Under the pieces are notes generated by a model that saw only the letters and a program-made list of their open reading frames with translations, made no database searches and was not told the origin of the DNA. A stretch of 30,460 bases of DNA from NCBI GenBank assembly GCA_015661555.1, contig DQVW01000115.1, positions 1-30,460 on the forward strand. The letters run 5' to 3'. Both the position numbers and the translations under genes were made by a program. Position 1 is the stretch's first letter. Each line of letters starts with the position of its first letter. Below, one piece after another: positions 8,021-15,913 of this stretch. Source of the DNA: Methanothermococcus okinawensis (GTDB lineage: Archaea > AGJL01 > Methanococci > Methanococcales > Methanococcaceae).

Positions 8021-9788
8021 ATTGGCCATAGTGGATTACGACAGGTGTCAGCCTAAGAAGTGTTCCATGGAGTGTTTAAAGTACTGCCCAGGGGTTAGAA
8101 TGGGGGAGGAGACTATTGTAATAGATGAGAGCACTGGGAAGCCTGTTATCTCCGAGGAACTATGTAGTGGTTGTGGTATATGTGTAAAGAGATGTCCCTT
8201 TGGGGCTATCACCATCATAGGGCTTCCAGAGGAACTTACAGAGGATAAGATTGTACACTCCTACGGTAAAAACAGGTTTAGACTCTACGGCTTAGTGGTG
8301 CCCAAGGATGGGGTTGTAGGTATCCTTGGACCTAACGGAGTAGGTAAGTCTACAATACTCTCCATACTAAGTGGGAACCTTATACCTAACCTAGGTAACT
8401 TAGAGGAGGAGCCCTCCTACGACAAGGTTATAGAGTACTTCGCAGGCACTGAATTACAGAAGTACTTCAAGGATCTCAAAGAGGGCAGGATAAAACCTGT
8501 CTACAAACCCCAGTATGTAGATATGTTACCAAAGGTTGTAAAGGGTACTGTGGGAGAACTTCTAAGGAGGGTTGATGAGAGGGGCATGTTTGGGGAGGTG
8601 GTTGAGACCCTGGAGTTGGGACATCTACTAGATAGACCTCTGGATAAACTTAGTGGTGGGGAGCTTCAGAGGGTTGCAATTGCGGCTGCATGCCTAAGAG
8701 AGGGTACAATATACTACTTTGACGAGCCCACATCCTGGTTAGATATAAGGCAGAGGTTCAACTGTGCAAGGTTGATAAGGAGGTTACCTGAGGAGGGTAA
8801 AAAGGTGGTGGTAGTTGAGCACGATCTTGTGGTCTTGGACTACCTCTCCGACCTGGTGTATATAGTGTATGGGGTTCCTTCAGCCTACGGGGTGGTCTCC
8901 CATCCCAAGAGTACAAGGGTAGGTATAAACGCCTATCTAGAGGGTTACCTCAGGGAGGAGAATATAAGGTTTAGAAAGGAACCTATAAAATTTGAGAGGA
9001 GGGCACCTCTAGATTACAGGGAGAGGCCACTACTTTTGGAGTACAGCGATATTGTGAAGAATCTGGGAGACTTTAACTTAAGGGTTGAAGGGGGCTCTAT
9101 ATACAAGGGGGAGGTTATAGGTATTCTTGGGCCAAATGGCATAGGTAAAACCACCTTTGTAAGGATACTGGCAGGTGAAATTCAGTGTGACGAGGGACAG
9201 GTATCCATGAAAGATCTAAGGATATCCTATAAGCCCCAGTATATATCCATAGACTATGAGGGAACTGTGGAGGAGTTTTTAAGGAGGGTTGGAAATATAG
9301 ACTCCTCCTATTATAAATCTGAGATTATAAAGCCCCTGGGTATAGAGAGGATTGTGGATTTCCAGGTTGAGGACCTCTCTGGTGGGGAGCTTCAGAGGGT
9401 TGCAATTGCCGCCGCCCTAATGAAAGATGCCGATATCTATCTAATCGATGAACCCTCAGCCTTCCTAGATGTGGAACAGAGGCTTGCTGTGGCCAGGATT
9501 ATAAGGAGAATAGGGGAGGAAAAGGAGGCTGGAGTGTTTGTGGTAGATCACGATATACTCTTTCAGGATTACATATCAGATAGGTACATGGTCTTCACCG
9601 GTAAGCCTGGCATCTACGGTAGAGGTAGCGCCCCCCTGGATAAGAGAACTGGGGCAAATATATTCTTAAAGGAGATGGGTATTACCTTTAGAAGAGACCC
9701 TGACACTGGAAGGCCAAGGATTAATAAGGAGGGTAGTCAGATGGACAGGTATCAGAGGGAGATAGGGGAGTACTACTACGTGGATTGA
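8010..9788 (+). CDS. rli1: ABCE1/Rli1 ribosome-recycling ATPase
   Basis: A 592-residue soluble protein that splits ribosomes after termination. The N-terminus holds two ferredoxin-like clusters: C13-x4-C18-x3-C22-x3-CP, then CSGCGICVKRCP. Two ABC ATPase domains follow, with Walker A GILGPNGVGKST and GILGPNGIGKTT, signature motifs LSGGELQRVAIAAACL and LSGGELQRVAIAAALM, and Walker B ending in D-E-P-T-S or D-E-P-S-A. The length is normal for the family. ATG 8010 is chosen since GGTGAT lies four bases upstream and the resulting MGGRLAIVDYDRCQPKKC matches the family start; TTG 8022 with GGGAGGT is the alternative. The 11-base overlap with hacB suggests co-transcription. Confidence 0.97.
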   Translation: MGGRLAIVDYDRCQPKKCSMECLKYCPGVRMGEETIVIDESTGKPVISEELCSGCGICVKRCPFGAITIIGLPEELTEDKIVHSYGKNRFRLYGLVVPKDGVVGILGPNGVGKSTILSILSGNLIPNLGNLEEEPSYDKVIEYFAGTELQKYFKDLKEGRIKPVYKPQYVDMLPKVVKGTVGELLRRVDERGMFGEVVETLELGHLLDRPLDKLSGGELQRVAIAAACLREGTIYYFDEPTSWLDIRQRFNCARLIRRLPEEGKKVVVVEHDLVVLDYLSDLVYIVYGVPSAYGVVSHPKSTRVGINAYLEGYLREENIRFRKEPIKFERRAPLDYRERPLLLEYSDIVKNLGDFNLRVEGGSIYKGEVIGILGPNGIGKTTFVRILAGEIQCDEGQVSMKDLRISYKPQYISIDYEGTVEEFLRRVGNIDSSYYKSEIIKPLGIERIVDFQVEDLSGGELQRVAIAAALMKDADIYLIDEPSAFLDVEQRLAVARIIRRIGEEKEAGVFVVDHDILFQDYISDRYMVFTGKPGIYGRGSAPLDKRTGANIFLKEMGITFRRDPDTGRPRINKEGSQMDRYQREIGEYYYVD

Positions 9789-9797
9789 GGGGTGGGG

Positions 9798-9842
9798 TTA
9801 TAACTATTTACCCTGGAGATTTCCCAGAGATTTTAGTTATAA
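9798..9842 (+). terminator. Inverted repeat after rli1, probable terminator or insulator hairpin
   Basis: TTATAACT (9798-9805) and AGTTATAA (9835-9842) are perfect complements. Between them CTGG (9813-9816) and CCAG (9824-9827) can form an inner stem with a 7-base loop. A T-rich run (TTTATTTTTT) follows within a few bases. Hairpin plus T tract fits an end for the rli1 transcript, ten bases after its stop. A regulatory role for the S-layer gene is also possible. Confidence 0.45.
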
Positions 9843-9924
9843 AGATTTATTTTTTAAAAAGAAGAGACGTTAAACCTTATTTTTAGAAAAAAACATTTTT
9901 CCAACCATTTCGACTGGTAAAGTA

Positions 9925-9932
9925 TTTATATA
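9925..9932 (+). promoter_or_regulatory. TATA box of the S-layer gene
   Basis: TTTATATA is the clearest methanogen TATA box in the window. With the usual ~25-base spacing, transcription should begin near 9955, giving a leader of about 25 bases that holds GGTGAT (9970-9975) five bases before ATG 9981. S-layer genes are among the most strongly expressed genes of these archaea. Confidence 0.75.
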
Positions 9933-9980
9933 GGGAGTACTACAGTGATAATCGTCAAAAAATGCAACAGGTGATAAGAT

Positions 9981-11681
9981 ATGGCTATGAGTTTGAAGAA
10001 AATAACTGCCATTGCAGTAGGAGGTGCAATGGTAGCAAGTACCCTGGCAAGTGGGGTAGCTGCAGAAACTGTAGTAATAGGGGATGTAGATGAATTTATG
10101 AAGAACGTAGTTAAGGATGGAAAGCCAAATGTAGACATAGTAGTAGGTTCCAAGGCAGCAGCAATGGATGTAGTAGCAGCAGCTGACATTGCAGCAAAGA
10201 TAGGGTCAATGTGCTACAAAGAAGCCACAATTGAAGATGGATTGGCAAAGTTGGGGTTTACAGCAAGTGCAGACTCTGAATTGACATTCGATTTAAAGGG
10301 TATATATCCGAATGATACAGAAATTATATTAATGGCAGCACCTAGAAGTAGTTATACAAGTGGTCTTCTCCCAGATCTATTCACCCTCAGTGGCCAAATA
10401 GAAGGATTAGAAAAAATTGTTGAAGGACTAATAAGTGTAAATATTTCTAAAGCAGTAATAGATCCGAATGTTAGAAGACTCAGTACTTTAGTAAGAGATA
10501 GTGATGCAGATCCAAATGACGTTAATAACAATGATAAGTCAGAAGATGCTATAGAATTCCTATTGACTAACGTCTACAAAAAAGATAATGAAACCTATAT
10601 AATTCCTAAAAAAGGTATGCTATACGGTACTTTAATGTTTGAAGATGGTAAAAAGGATTTCGCCCATATAAGTAGGGTACACATAGGTATGGAGATGCCA
10701 TTCTTGGGTGAAATTTACAGAATAGTTGATGTTGATGGTAAGTCAATATATCTAGGTAAAGATGCCTATTCAGGGATCTTAAGAGATGGGGAAATAGTAG
10801 ATATAGGCAACGGGTATCAGGTAAAGGTTAAAAAAGTATTGGTGTCAATTGAAACTGGAGACACAAAGGTAGCTATTGAAATACTAAAAGACGGAAAAGT
10901 AGTAAAAAGCGCAGATGAAGAAAGACCATACGTATTAAGACATGGTGAGATAGGGGTAATAGTATACGATGCCCACATGGACATACCAAGGGATTATGGA
11001 TATGCATCATTGATAATTACAAAAGATGTAAAAGAATATAAATTAGGAGAAAAATTTGATGGAGATTGGAAACTATATGCAATTGCTAAGGATGATAATA
11101 GAATATTAGTTAAAAAAACCAAATTTGATACTGAAGAAGATACTTTAACAGATTACATAACAATTCAGGTAGGTAGTGAGGATCTGCCAGTCTGTGGTCT
11201 TGCATTAAGATACGAAGGTGATGAGATTAAAGATCTTGATATTGGAGATGTGGTAGAGTTCGTAAATGACTACGCTATGGTAGAATTCACTGACGACGAT
11301 GAAGAAGACAAACTATACGCTAAATACAAGATGGAGATATCCAAAGACGTAACCTTAGACATCGGTCAGAAAATCGAAATATTAAACGCAGAAATAGAGT
11401 TAAAGGATATTAAGGCAACTGCCCAAGAAGTGGTACCAATAGAAACACCAATAGCAAAACTAGACACTGAGGCATCCCTAGACACTGACAAGTACCTGAT
11501 ACTTGTAGGAGGTCCAGTTGCAAACAAACTCACTGAAGAACTACAGAAGCAGGGTAAGGTAAACATCAACAACGACAGTCCAGCAACACTACAGGTAGTA
11601 GACGGCAGAATACTGGTAGTAGCAGGAGGAGACAGACACAAGACAAGAGAGGCTGCACTCTACCTCATCCAGAACTACTAA
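9981..11681 (+). CDS. slmA: Methanococcales S-layer protein
   Basis: A 566-residue secreted protein forming the paracrystalline cell wall. Start ATG 9981 has GGTGAT five bases upstream. Residues 1-28 are a classic signal peptide (LKKITAIAVGG, then hydrophobic, GVAA followed by ET). The mature N-terminus (VVIGDVDEFMKNVVKDG, DIVVGSKAAAMDVVAAADIAAKIG) and the C-terminus (YLILVGGPVANKLTEELQ, ILVVAGGDRHKTREAALYL) are the conserved paired motifs of Methanococcales S-layer proteins. The middle is variable and acidic, rich in Asp, Glu and Lys. The size matches the family (about 560 residues). It is monocistronic, with its own promoter and a T-rich end, and faces the convergent chorismate mutase gene 8 bases away. 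Confidence 0.95.
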   Translation: MAMSLKKITAIAVGGAMVASTLASGVAAETVVIGDVDEFMKNVVKDGKPNVDIVVGSKAAAMDVVAAADIAAKIGSMCYKEATIEDGLAKLGFTASADSELTFDLKGIYPNDTEIILMAAPRSSYTSGLLPDLFTLSGQIEGLEKIVEGLISVNISKAVIDPNVRRLSTLVRDSDADPNDVNNNDKSEDAIEFLLTNVYKKDNETYIIPKKGMLYGTLMFEDGKKDFAHISRVHIGMEMPFLGEIYRIVDVDGKSIYLGKDAYSGILRDGEIVDIGNGYQVKVKKVLVSIETGDTKVAIEILKDGKVVKSADEERPYVLRHGEIGVIVYDAHMDIPRDYGYASLIITKDVKEYKLGEKFDGDWKLYAIAKDDNRILVKKTKFDTEEDTLTDYITIQVGSEDLPVCGLALRYEGDEIKDLDIGDVVEFVNDYAMVEFTDDDEEDKLYAKYKMEISKDVTLDIGQKIEILNAEIELKDIKATAQEVVPIETPIAKLDTEASLDTDKYLILVGGPVANKLTEELQKQGKVNINNDSPATLQVVDGRILVVAGGDRHKTREAALYLIQNY

Positions 11682-11682
11682 A

Positions 11683-11699
11683 CCCCCTTTTATTTTTTT
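11683..11699 (+). terminator. T-rich terminator of slmA
   Basis: The S-layer stop codon is followed by C5, TTTTA and T7 (11693-11699). U tracts are the main archaeal termination signal. It lies inside the last codons of the convergent aroQ gene. Confidence 0.5.
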
Positions 11700-11977
11700 A
11701 ACTCCTCCCTTTGAACCCTTTTGCTATACTCTATCAGTATTTTTATTATACTCCAAACAACCTGGAAATCCAAGTTGTACTTTTTACACAGATTAAATAT
11801 CTTCTCTCTAATTTCCATCTCCCTCTTCTCATCCTCTACAGGGTAGCCCAACACCCTCTTCAAATGGGCTATCTCCTTCCCATACTCAATCCTCTTAGCT
11901 ATAAGGTATACAAGTTCCTCGTCTATCTTATCTATCTCCTTCCTAATCTCTCTAAGTCTCTTCTTAGGATCTTCCAT
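11690..11977 (-). CDS. aroQ: Chorismate mutase, AroQ class
   Basis: A 95-residue, almost wholly helical protein that converts chorismate to prephenate for phenylalanine and tyrosine synthesis. It has the AroQ pattern: R-x-x-I-D-x-I-D-x-x-L-V-x-L-I-A-x-R near the start (REIRKEIDKIDEELVYLIAKR), the helix GKEIAHLKR with the active-site lysine, and DEKREMEIREKI. Length matches the free-standing archaeal enzyme. Start ATG 11977 has an AAGGGG site. The gene is convergent with slmA. Its upstream region on the opposite strand carries the C/D guide RNA at 11989-12052, so the two transcription units overlap or nearly touch. Confidence 0.92.
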   Translation of the reverse strand: MEDPKKRLREIRKEIDKIDEELVYLIAKRIEYGKEIAHLKRVLGYPVEDEKREMEIREKIFNLCKKYNLDFQVVWSIIKILIEYSKRVQREELKK

Positions 11978-11988
11978 TTTTTCCCCTT

Positions 11989-12052
11989 TTAGGATGATGA
12001 TGAAAAGAGGGTTATCTGAAGGGTGATGATACTTACCCGATCTGAATCCTAA
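11989..12052 (+). ncRNA. C/D box guide sRNA (2'-O-methylation guide)
   Basis: All four boxes are present in order: C ATGATGA (11997-12003), D' CTGA (12016-12019), C' GTGATGA (12023-12029), D CTGA (12042-12045). A perfect 7-bp terminal stem closes it: TTAGGAT (11989-11995) with ATCCTAA (12046-12052). Both guide intervals are exactly 12 nt: AAAGAGGGTTAT before D' and TACTTACCCGAT before D, the spacing archaeal C/D RNAs need. By the rule of the fifth base from the box, the predicted methylated bases are the C in 5'-AUAAC-CCUCUUU and the second G in 5'-AUCGG-GUAAGUA of the targets. The reverse strand shows no boxes. It lies between two minus-strand genes; no clear TATA box is visible on its strand, so processing from a longer transcript is possible. 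Confidence 0.88.
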
Positions 12053-12057
12053 AAAAA

Positions 12058-12642
12058 TTAACTATTTTCTGCAATACCCCTGTATATGGCCAGGACAAAT
12101 CTGGATTCTGCCTTATCCAACTCCTTCAGGGAATTCCCCTCTATCACGTAGGTTCTACTACCTATTTTTTCTATTGTTGCACTTCTGTTACCTCTAACTA
12201 CTTTTACTATCAGGGTAATGTTACTAGCTTTGACCTTCTCCCTTTCACTCTCGTTTTTAAATACACTATCATCTACAATGAGATGTCCATAGAGTGGTTT
12301 TAAAAAGCCCAACTTCATAGAGAGATCTATGACAGTTACCTTCCCCTCCTCTAGAGGCAGGGATCTGTTGTACTCCAGGTAGATGATCTTATGATTCAAA
12401 TAATTTTTTACAATATCACTGTCGTTGGTGTTTATCAACTTTGTAGAGAGGGCCTCCCTTACAGTTGTCCTTAAAACAAGTGTAACAGGTTGTCCCTTTA
12501 TCACTAGATTTACCTCGTTGGTATCTTCAGAGGATTCTTTACTCCCAACTTCAGTTTCAGAATTTTTCCAGGTACTTTCAATACACATGGATAAGCTTAC
12601 CATCATCCCAAATATAATAAAAAAAATTAAAAACCTTCTCAT
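12058..12642 (-). CDS. Unrecognised secreted or membrane-anchored protein coupled to aksA
   Basis: A 194-residue protein I cannot assign. The N-terminus MRRFLIFFIIFGMMVSLSMC is a signal peptide or membrane anchor; the Cys after LSM is not a proper lipobox. The rest is hydrophilic, with a Ser/Glu-rich linker (about 25-45) and several N-glycosylation sequons (NDS, NRS twice, NES, NIT), so it probably works outside the cell. Beta-like strands such as EVNLVIKGQPVTLVLRT and ITLIVKVVRG follow. ATG 12642 is chosen over GTG 12651 because it overlaps the aksA stop as ATGA and has GGGTG at proper distance. Translational coupling of a secreted protein to a cytoplasmic coenzyme B enzyme is odd and may only reflect operon packing. 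Confidence 0.7.
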   Translation of the reverse strand: MRRFLIFFIIFGMMVSLSMCIESTWKNSETEVGSKESSEDTNEVNLVIKGQPVTLVLRTTVREALSTKLINTNDSDIVKNYLNHKIIYLEYNRSLPLEEGKVTVIDLSMKLGFLKPLYGHLIVDDSVFKNESEREKVKASNITLIVKVVRGNRSATIEKIGSRTYVIEGNSLKELDKAESRFVLAIYRGIAENS

Positions 12643-13823
12643 TTTGAGCACCCTCTACTCTTTAATACTTCTTCAACAATATCCCTGAACACCTTATCCT
12701 CTATCTCAATGCCATCCTCCCTGGCCTCTTTAATCCTTTTAACGATCTCCAAAAGGATATCATCTGATACCTCTATGCCCATCTCCTTCAACTTGGCACG
12801 TACCCCCCTGCTTCCAGAGTGTTTTCCAAAGACTATCTCCCTTCTATGGCCTATTTTTTCAGGGAGGAAGGGTTCATAGGTAAAGGGATTTGCCAGTACT
12901 CCATCTACGTGGATACCACTCTCATGATGAAACACCCTATCTCCCACTATAGGTTTATTAACTGGTACAGGTATCTTGGAGTACTTCTCAACAAGTTCTG
13001 AGAGTTCCTTCAAGAGGGAGATATTTAGCCCTAGATCTACATCGTAGAGTACCATGAGGGCCATGACAACCTCTTCCAGGGCTGCATTTCCAGCCCTCTC
13101 CCCAATACCGTTTACCGTAGTGGAGATGGCTCTAGCCCCTCCCATAACCCCGTAGAGAGAGTTTATCACTGCAAAACCAAAGTCGTTATGACAGTGCACC
13201 CCAATATGAGCCCTCTTTAAATGTTTTCTCAACTCTGAACATATGTAGTATATGGACTGGGGGGTACCCACCCCTGCAGTATCTGCAATATGAACCCTGT
13301 CTGCACCATGTTCCTCGGCATTTCTATGGATCCTTAAAAGATCCTCTAGAGGGGTCCTTGTAGCGTCCTCTGCAGAGAAGGCCACAAAGAGGCCGTGATC
13401 CTTGGCGTACTCTATGGCATCCATCCCCATCTCTTCTACTTCCTCCAAGGTCTTACGAAGTTTATACTTTAGATGTAGTGGAGATGTGGCTATAAAGATT
13501 ATAACACCATCCACGTCACAGTAGAGGGCCCTGTCAATATCCTCCCTTAGAGCCCTTGAGAGTGCCAAGATATCGGCATTGAGGCCAGCATTTGCTATGG
13601 CCTTTACACTCTCCATCTCCCTCTCAGAGACTGCAGGGAATCCTGCCTCTATCTGTTTAATCCCCAACTCATCTAACTTTCTAGCAATCTCCAATTTCTC
13701 CTCCTTGGTGAAACAGACACCTGGGGTCTGTTCCCCATCCCTCAAGGTGGTGTCGTAGATATACAGCTCCTCTACATCTACATTTAACCTGGGGTTGTAG
13801 GGGCATCCCTCCTTCCACTTCAT
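12639..13823 (-). CDS. aksA: Homocitrate synthase for coenzyme B biosynthesis
   Basis: A 394-residue enzyme of the LeuA/AksA/CimA family that condenses acetyl-CoA with 2-oxoglutarate and its longer homologues, starting the 2-oxosuberate pathway to coenzyme B. TLRDGEQ is at 26-32, the metal-binding H-C-H-N-D at 210-214, NGIGERAGNAALEE and GKHSG follow. Length near 400, without the long regulatory domain of isopropylmalate synthase or citramalate synthase, and the motifs VCFTKEEKLEIARKLDELG and SPLHLKYKL, match AksA (MJ0503 type) best. The start is ATG 13823; GTG 13832 is possible but AAGGTG fits the ATG. It follows the marker-3 gene by 11 bases and overlaps the next gene by ATGA. Confidence 0.87.
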   Translation of the reverse strand: MKWKEGCPYNPRLNVDVEELYIYDTTLRDGEQTPGVCFTKEEKLEIARKLDELGIKQIEAGFPAVSEREMESVKAIANAGLNADILALSRALREDIDRALYCDVDGVIIFIATSPLHLKYKLRKTLEEVEEMGMDAIEYAKDHGLFVAFSAEDATRTPLEDLLRIHRNAEEHGADRVHIADTAGVGTPQSIYYICSELRKHLKRAHIGVHCHNDFGFAVINSLYGVMGGARAISTTVNGIGERAGNAALEEVVMALMVLYDVDLGLNISLLKELSELVEKYSKIPVPVNKPIVGDRVFHHESGIHVDGVLANPFTYEPFLPEKIGHRREIVFGKHSGSRGVRAKLKEMGIEVSDDILLEIVKRIKEAREDGIEIEDKVFRDIVEEVLKSRGCSK

Positions 13824-13834
13824 ACCTCCCACCT

Positions 13835-15337
13835 TTAGGATCTCACCTCAAAGATGTAGACCTCATCCCCTACCTTAGCCCTCTTAAGTACCTCCAGGTT
13901 CTTAACAACCCTCCCTACTATGTTGGTGGCCTCGAAGGTTTCCCCTGTAGGACCGTACTTCTCATTGGGGCTGAACCTTACCCCTATATATCCCTTTAAC
14001 TTCCTCACCATGTTTGTTACCCCTATGTAGCCTCCCTCCACCCTATCTGATGGGGTATTCTCGGGGAGCAGTCCACGGGCGTACCTCTCATTCCTCTCAA
14101 AGATCACCATATCCCCTACCTTGAAGTACACCTTCAACTTCCCTATCCTTCTTATAGTTAGTCCAGTTGTCTTTCTAAAGTACCAGGCAGTCCTTGGAGC
14201 CTTGTCATCAAATATCTCTATAAAGAGTATCTTATCTGGAGACAACCCCTTAGTTGTAACCTCCTTAGATTCTAACACCTCTAGAGTATACTCAGGTATC
14301 TGCTCCACTACTATGGCATCATCCTCCTTATCTCCCTCCCTCCTATGCTCTATACCGTATCTACTAAACACCTGGGAGGCCTCAGCCTGGGTCATTCCAA
14401 GGACGTTTAACCTCTCAGGTTTAAGGTTAACAGTTATAACACCCTCATCTGAAAAATCCACCAGCTCCATACCTCCTGTTATTCTACCTACTACAGTATG
14501 TGAGGGTGTAGATGTTCTCCCCTCCCTGTAGATGTACACCTTGCCCACACCATCCCCGGTGTTCCTCACTGTGATAGCACCCCTAAACCTCTCCTCGATG
14601 TTCTCCCCCTCGATTTCAAGGCCTTTTAACCTACAGTCTGCAACGAAGGTGTTTGTGTGCTGTCCTATCTCCAGATACCCTCCCTCTACAAGTGCAAGGA
14701 CATGTTCAACAGCCTGGGGAGGTCCCTCCAACTTCCCCTCACAGTAGGTCCATATCTTCCAACCCTCCTCAAGTTCCACATCAAGATCCCTGGTTGTTAG
14801 ATAGTCCACTATCTCCCTTGACTCCCTTAGAGGTTCTATGGAGAGTATCTTATCCTCGGGAGTTAGCCTGGAGAGTACTCTCTTACCACCTATGAGTATT
14901 CCTATCTTTGGATTTTCAATACCGTAGATCTCGGTAGTATCCCTTTTAATAAATACTAGATGTCCCTCATTCCTGTCAAAGCCTGATATACTAAGAATAA
15001 CATCCCACTTCTTAACCCTCTGGGGTTTGTTACTCATCTCCAGATCTATTGTTATAGGGCCAAAGGCAACGTCAGCTATACCTCTCCACCTAACATTCTT
15101 GTTGATAAATTTCTTATAGTTCCTATCCCAGAAGTCTACAACTTTGGAGTCCTCGGTTATAGCTACTATCATCATCCCCTTGGTGGTGGTGATCTTGTAC
15201 TTCCTGGACCTCTTCACCTCCTTCTTCACCCCCTTTACTATTACTATATTACTCCCCTCTATGTAGGGCTCTCCTTCAATTACATCTCTGAGGATCTTTC
15301 CCTCCTTCTCTCTGTTGTTAACAAAGACCTTTACCAT
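13835..15337 (-). CDS. mmp3: Methanogenesis marker protein 3 (UPF0288)
   Basis: A 500-residue cytoplasmic protein of the UPF0288/methanogenesis-marker-3 family, found only in methanogens and relatives. It opens MVKVFVNNREKE, a ubiquitin-like beta start, and has long conserved blocks such as RWRGIADVAFGPITIDL, VADCRLKGLEIEGE, PSHTVVGRITGG and GYIGVRFSPNEKYGPTGE. Biochemical work on methyl-coenzyme M reductase activation found this protein in the activation complex with McrC, marker proteins 7 and 17 and the A2 ATPase; a direct catalytic role has not been shown. ATG 15337 follows GGGGAGGA. It is the first gene of the minus-strand unit mmp3-aksA-(secreted protein), linking Mcr activation with synthesis of Mcr's co-substrate. 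Confidence 0.9.
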   Translation of the reverse strand: MVKVFVNNREKEGKILRDVIEGEPYIEGSNIVIVKGVKKEVKRSRKYKITTTKGMMIVAITEDSKVVDFWDRNYKKFINKNVRWRGIADVAFGPITIDLEMSNKPQRVKKWDVILSISGFDRNEGHLVFIKRDTTEIYGIENPKIGILIGGKRVLSRLTPEDKILSIEPLRESREIVDYLTTRDLDVELEEGWKIWTYCEGKLEGPPQAVEHVLALVEGGYLEIGQHTNTFVADCRLKGLEIEGENIEERFRGAITVRNTGDGVGKVYIYREGRTSTPSHTVVGRITGGMELVDFSDEGVITVNLKPERLNVLGMTQAEASQVFSRYGIEHRREGDKEDDAIVVEQIPEYTLEVLESKEVTTKGLSPDKILFIEIFDDKAPRTAWYFRKTTGLTIRRIGKLKVYFKVGDMVIFERNERYARGLLPENTPSDRVEGGYIGVTNMVRKLKGYIGVRFSPNEKYGPTGETFEATNIVGRVVKNLEVLKRAKVGDEVYIFEVRS

Positions 15338-15354
15338 GGCATCCTCCCCTGATA

Positions 15355-15415
15355 CTTTTATATATTTAAAGGGTACACAATACTATAAGAATTTTGATAT
15401 ATAACTTTATATAGG
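15355..15415. promoter_or_regulatory. Divergent promoter region mmp3 / yhbY-like gene
   Basis: This A+T-rich spacer holds several TATA-like boxes: TTTATATATTTAAA at about 15358-15371 (readable both ways), GATATATAA at 15396-15404 and CTTTATATA at 15405-15413. The box-to-ATG distances do not select one box for each gene, so only the region is claimed. If GATATATAA serves the + gene, that mRNA would be leaderless or nearly so. Confidence 0.45.
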
Positions 15416-15422
15416 GATATTT

Positions 15423-15812
15423 ATGGAGGAGAATTTACAGCCGCCTAAGAGGCTAACGTCAAAGGCTAAAAAGATACTTAGAACTAAATCCCACTCCCTC
15501 TCTCCCGTAGTCTGGGTTGGGAAGGAGGGGGTTGACAAGGTTATCCACGAGGTAAAGAGACAGATAAAGGACAAGGGACTTATTAAGGTGAAGATCAGGA
15601 GGGCTGCACTGGAGAAGGATACCAGGGAAAACATAGCGAGGAGACTGGCCCTGGAGGCTGATGCAGAGGTTGTAAGTCTAGTGGGGAATGTGATAACCCT
15701 CTTTAGACCTAGAGAGGGTTGGAAGAAGTACACCACCAAGAAGACAAAGCAGAGTAAGTATGTGAAGGAGTTTGAAAAGTTAATGTTTGCAAAGAAATTT
15801 AGAGGAGCCTAG
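15423..15812 (+). CDS. CRM-domain (YhbY-like) RNA-binding protein
   Basis: A 129-residue basic protein. The CRM/YhbY domain covers about residues 10-100, with LTSKAKKILRTKSHSLSPVVWVGKEGV holding the G-K-E-G loop that contacts RNA, and the basic strand GLIKVKIRRAALEK. The lysine-rich tail (TTKKTKQSKYVKEFEKLMF) is typical of archaeal members. Bacterial YhbY associates with pre-50S particles, so a ribosome-assembly role is a family-based inference. No strong ribosome binding site precedes ATG 15423, and TATA boxes lie very close, so the mRNA may be leaderless. It lies just upstream of the S19e-PDCD5-L39e cluster but has its own stop region. Confidence 0.85.
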   Translation: MEENLQPPKRLTSKAKKILRTKSHSLSPVVWVGKEGVDKVIHEVKRQIKDKGLIKVKIRRAALEKDTRENIARRLALEADAEVVSLVGNVITLFRPREGWKKYTTKKTKQSKYVKEFEKLMFAKKFRGA

Positions 15813-15843
15813 TAAAGAATATATACCACTAGTCCTACAATAT

Positions 15844-15862
15844 AGAGATCTGTCTCTTTTTC
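15844..15862 (+). terminator. Short hairpin plus T tract after the YhbY-like gene
   Basis: AGAGA-TCTG-TCTCT forms a 5-bp stem with a 4-base loop and continues into T runs, about 30 bases past the stop codon. The stem is weak; the T-rich run is the more convincing part. Confidence 0.4.
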
Positions 15863-15870
15863 CACAGTAA

Positions 15871-15889
15871 TCTTTTATAGATTAAAAGA
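15871..15889 (+). promoter_or_regulatory. Inverted repeat over the probable rps19e TATA box
   Basis: TCTTTTA (15871-15877) and TAAAAGA (15883-15889) are perfect 7-base complements around TAGAT. TTTTATAG inside it is a plausible TATA box for rps19e (ATG 15914), predicting a start near 15900. Whether the symmetry binds a regulator or is chance in A+T-rich DNA is open. Confidence 0.4.
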
Positions 15890-15913
15890 TAGATTTTTTA
15901 AGGGGTGTAAAGT

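Noticed and set aside
14121..14531. 136-codon frame on the plus strand inside mmp3
   Set aside because: Composition of an antisense shadow and fully overlapped by a recognised family.
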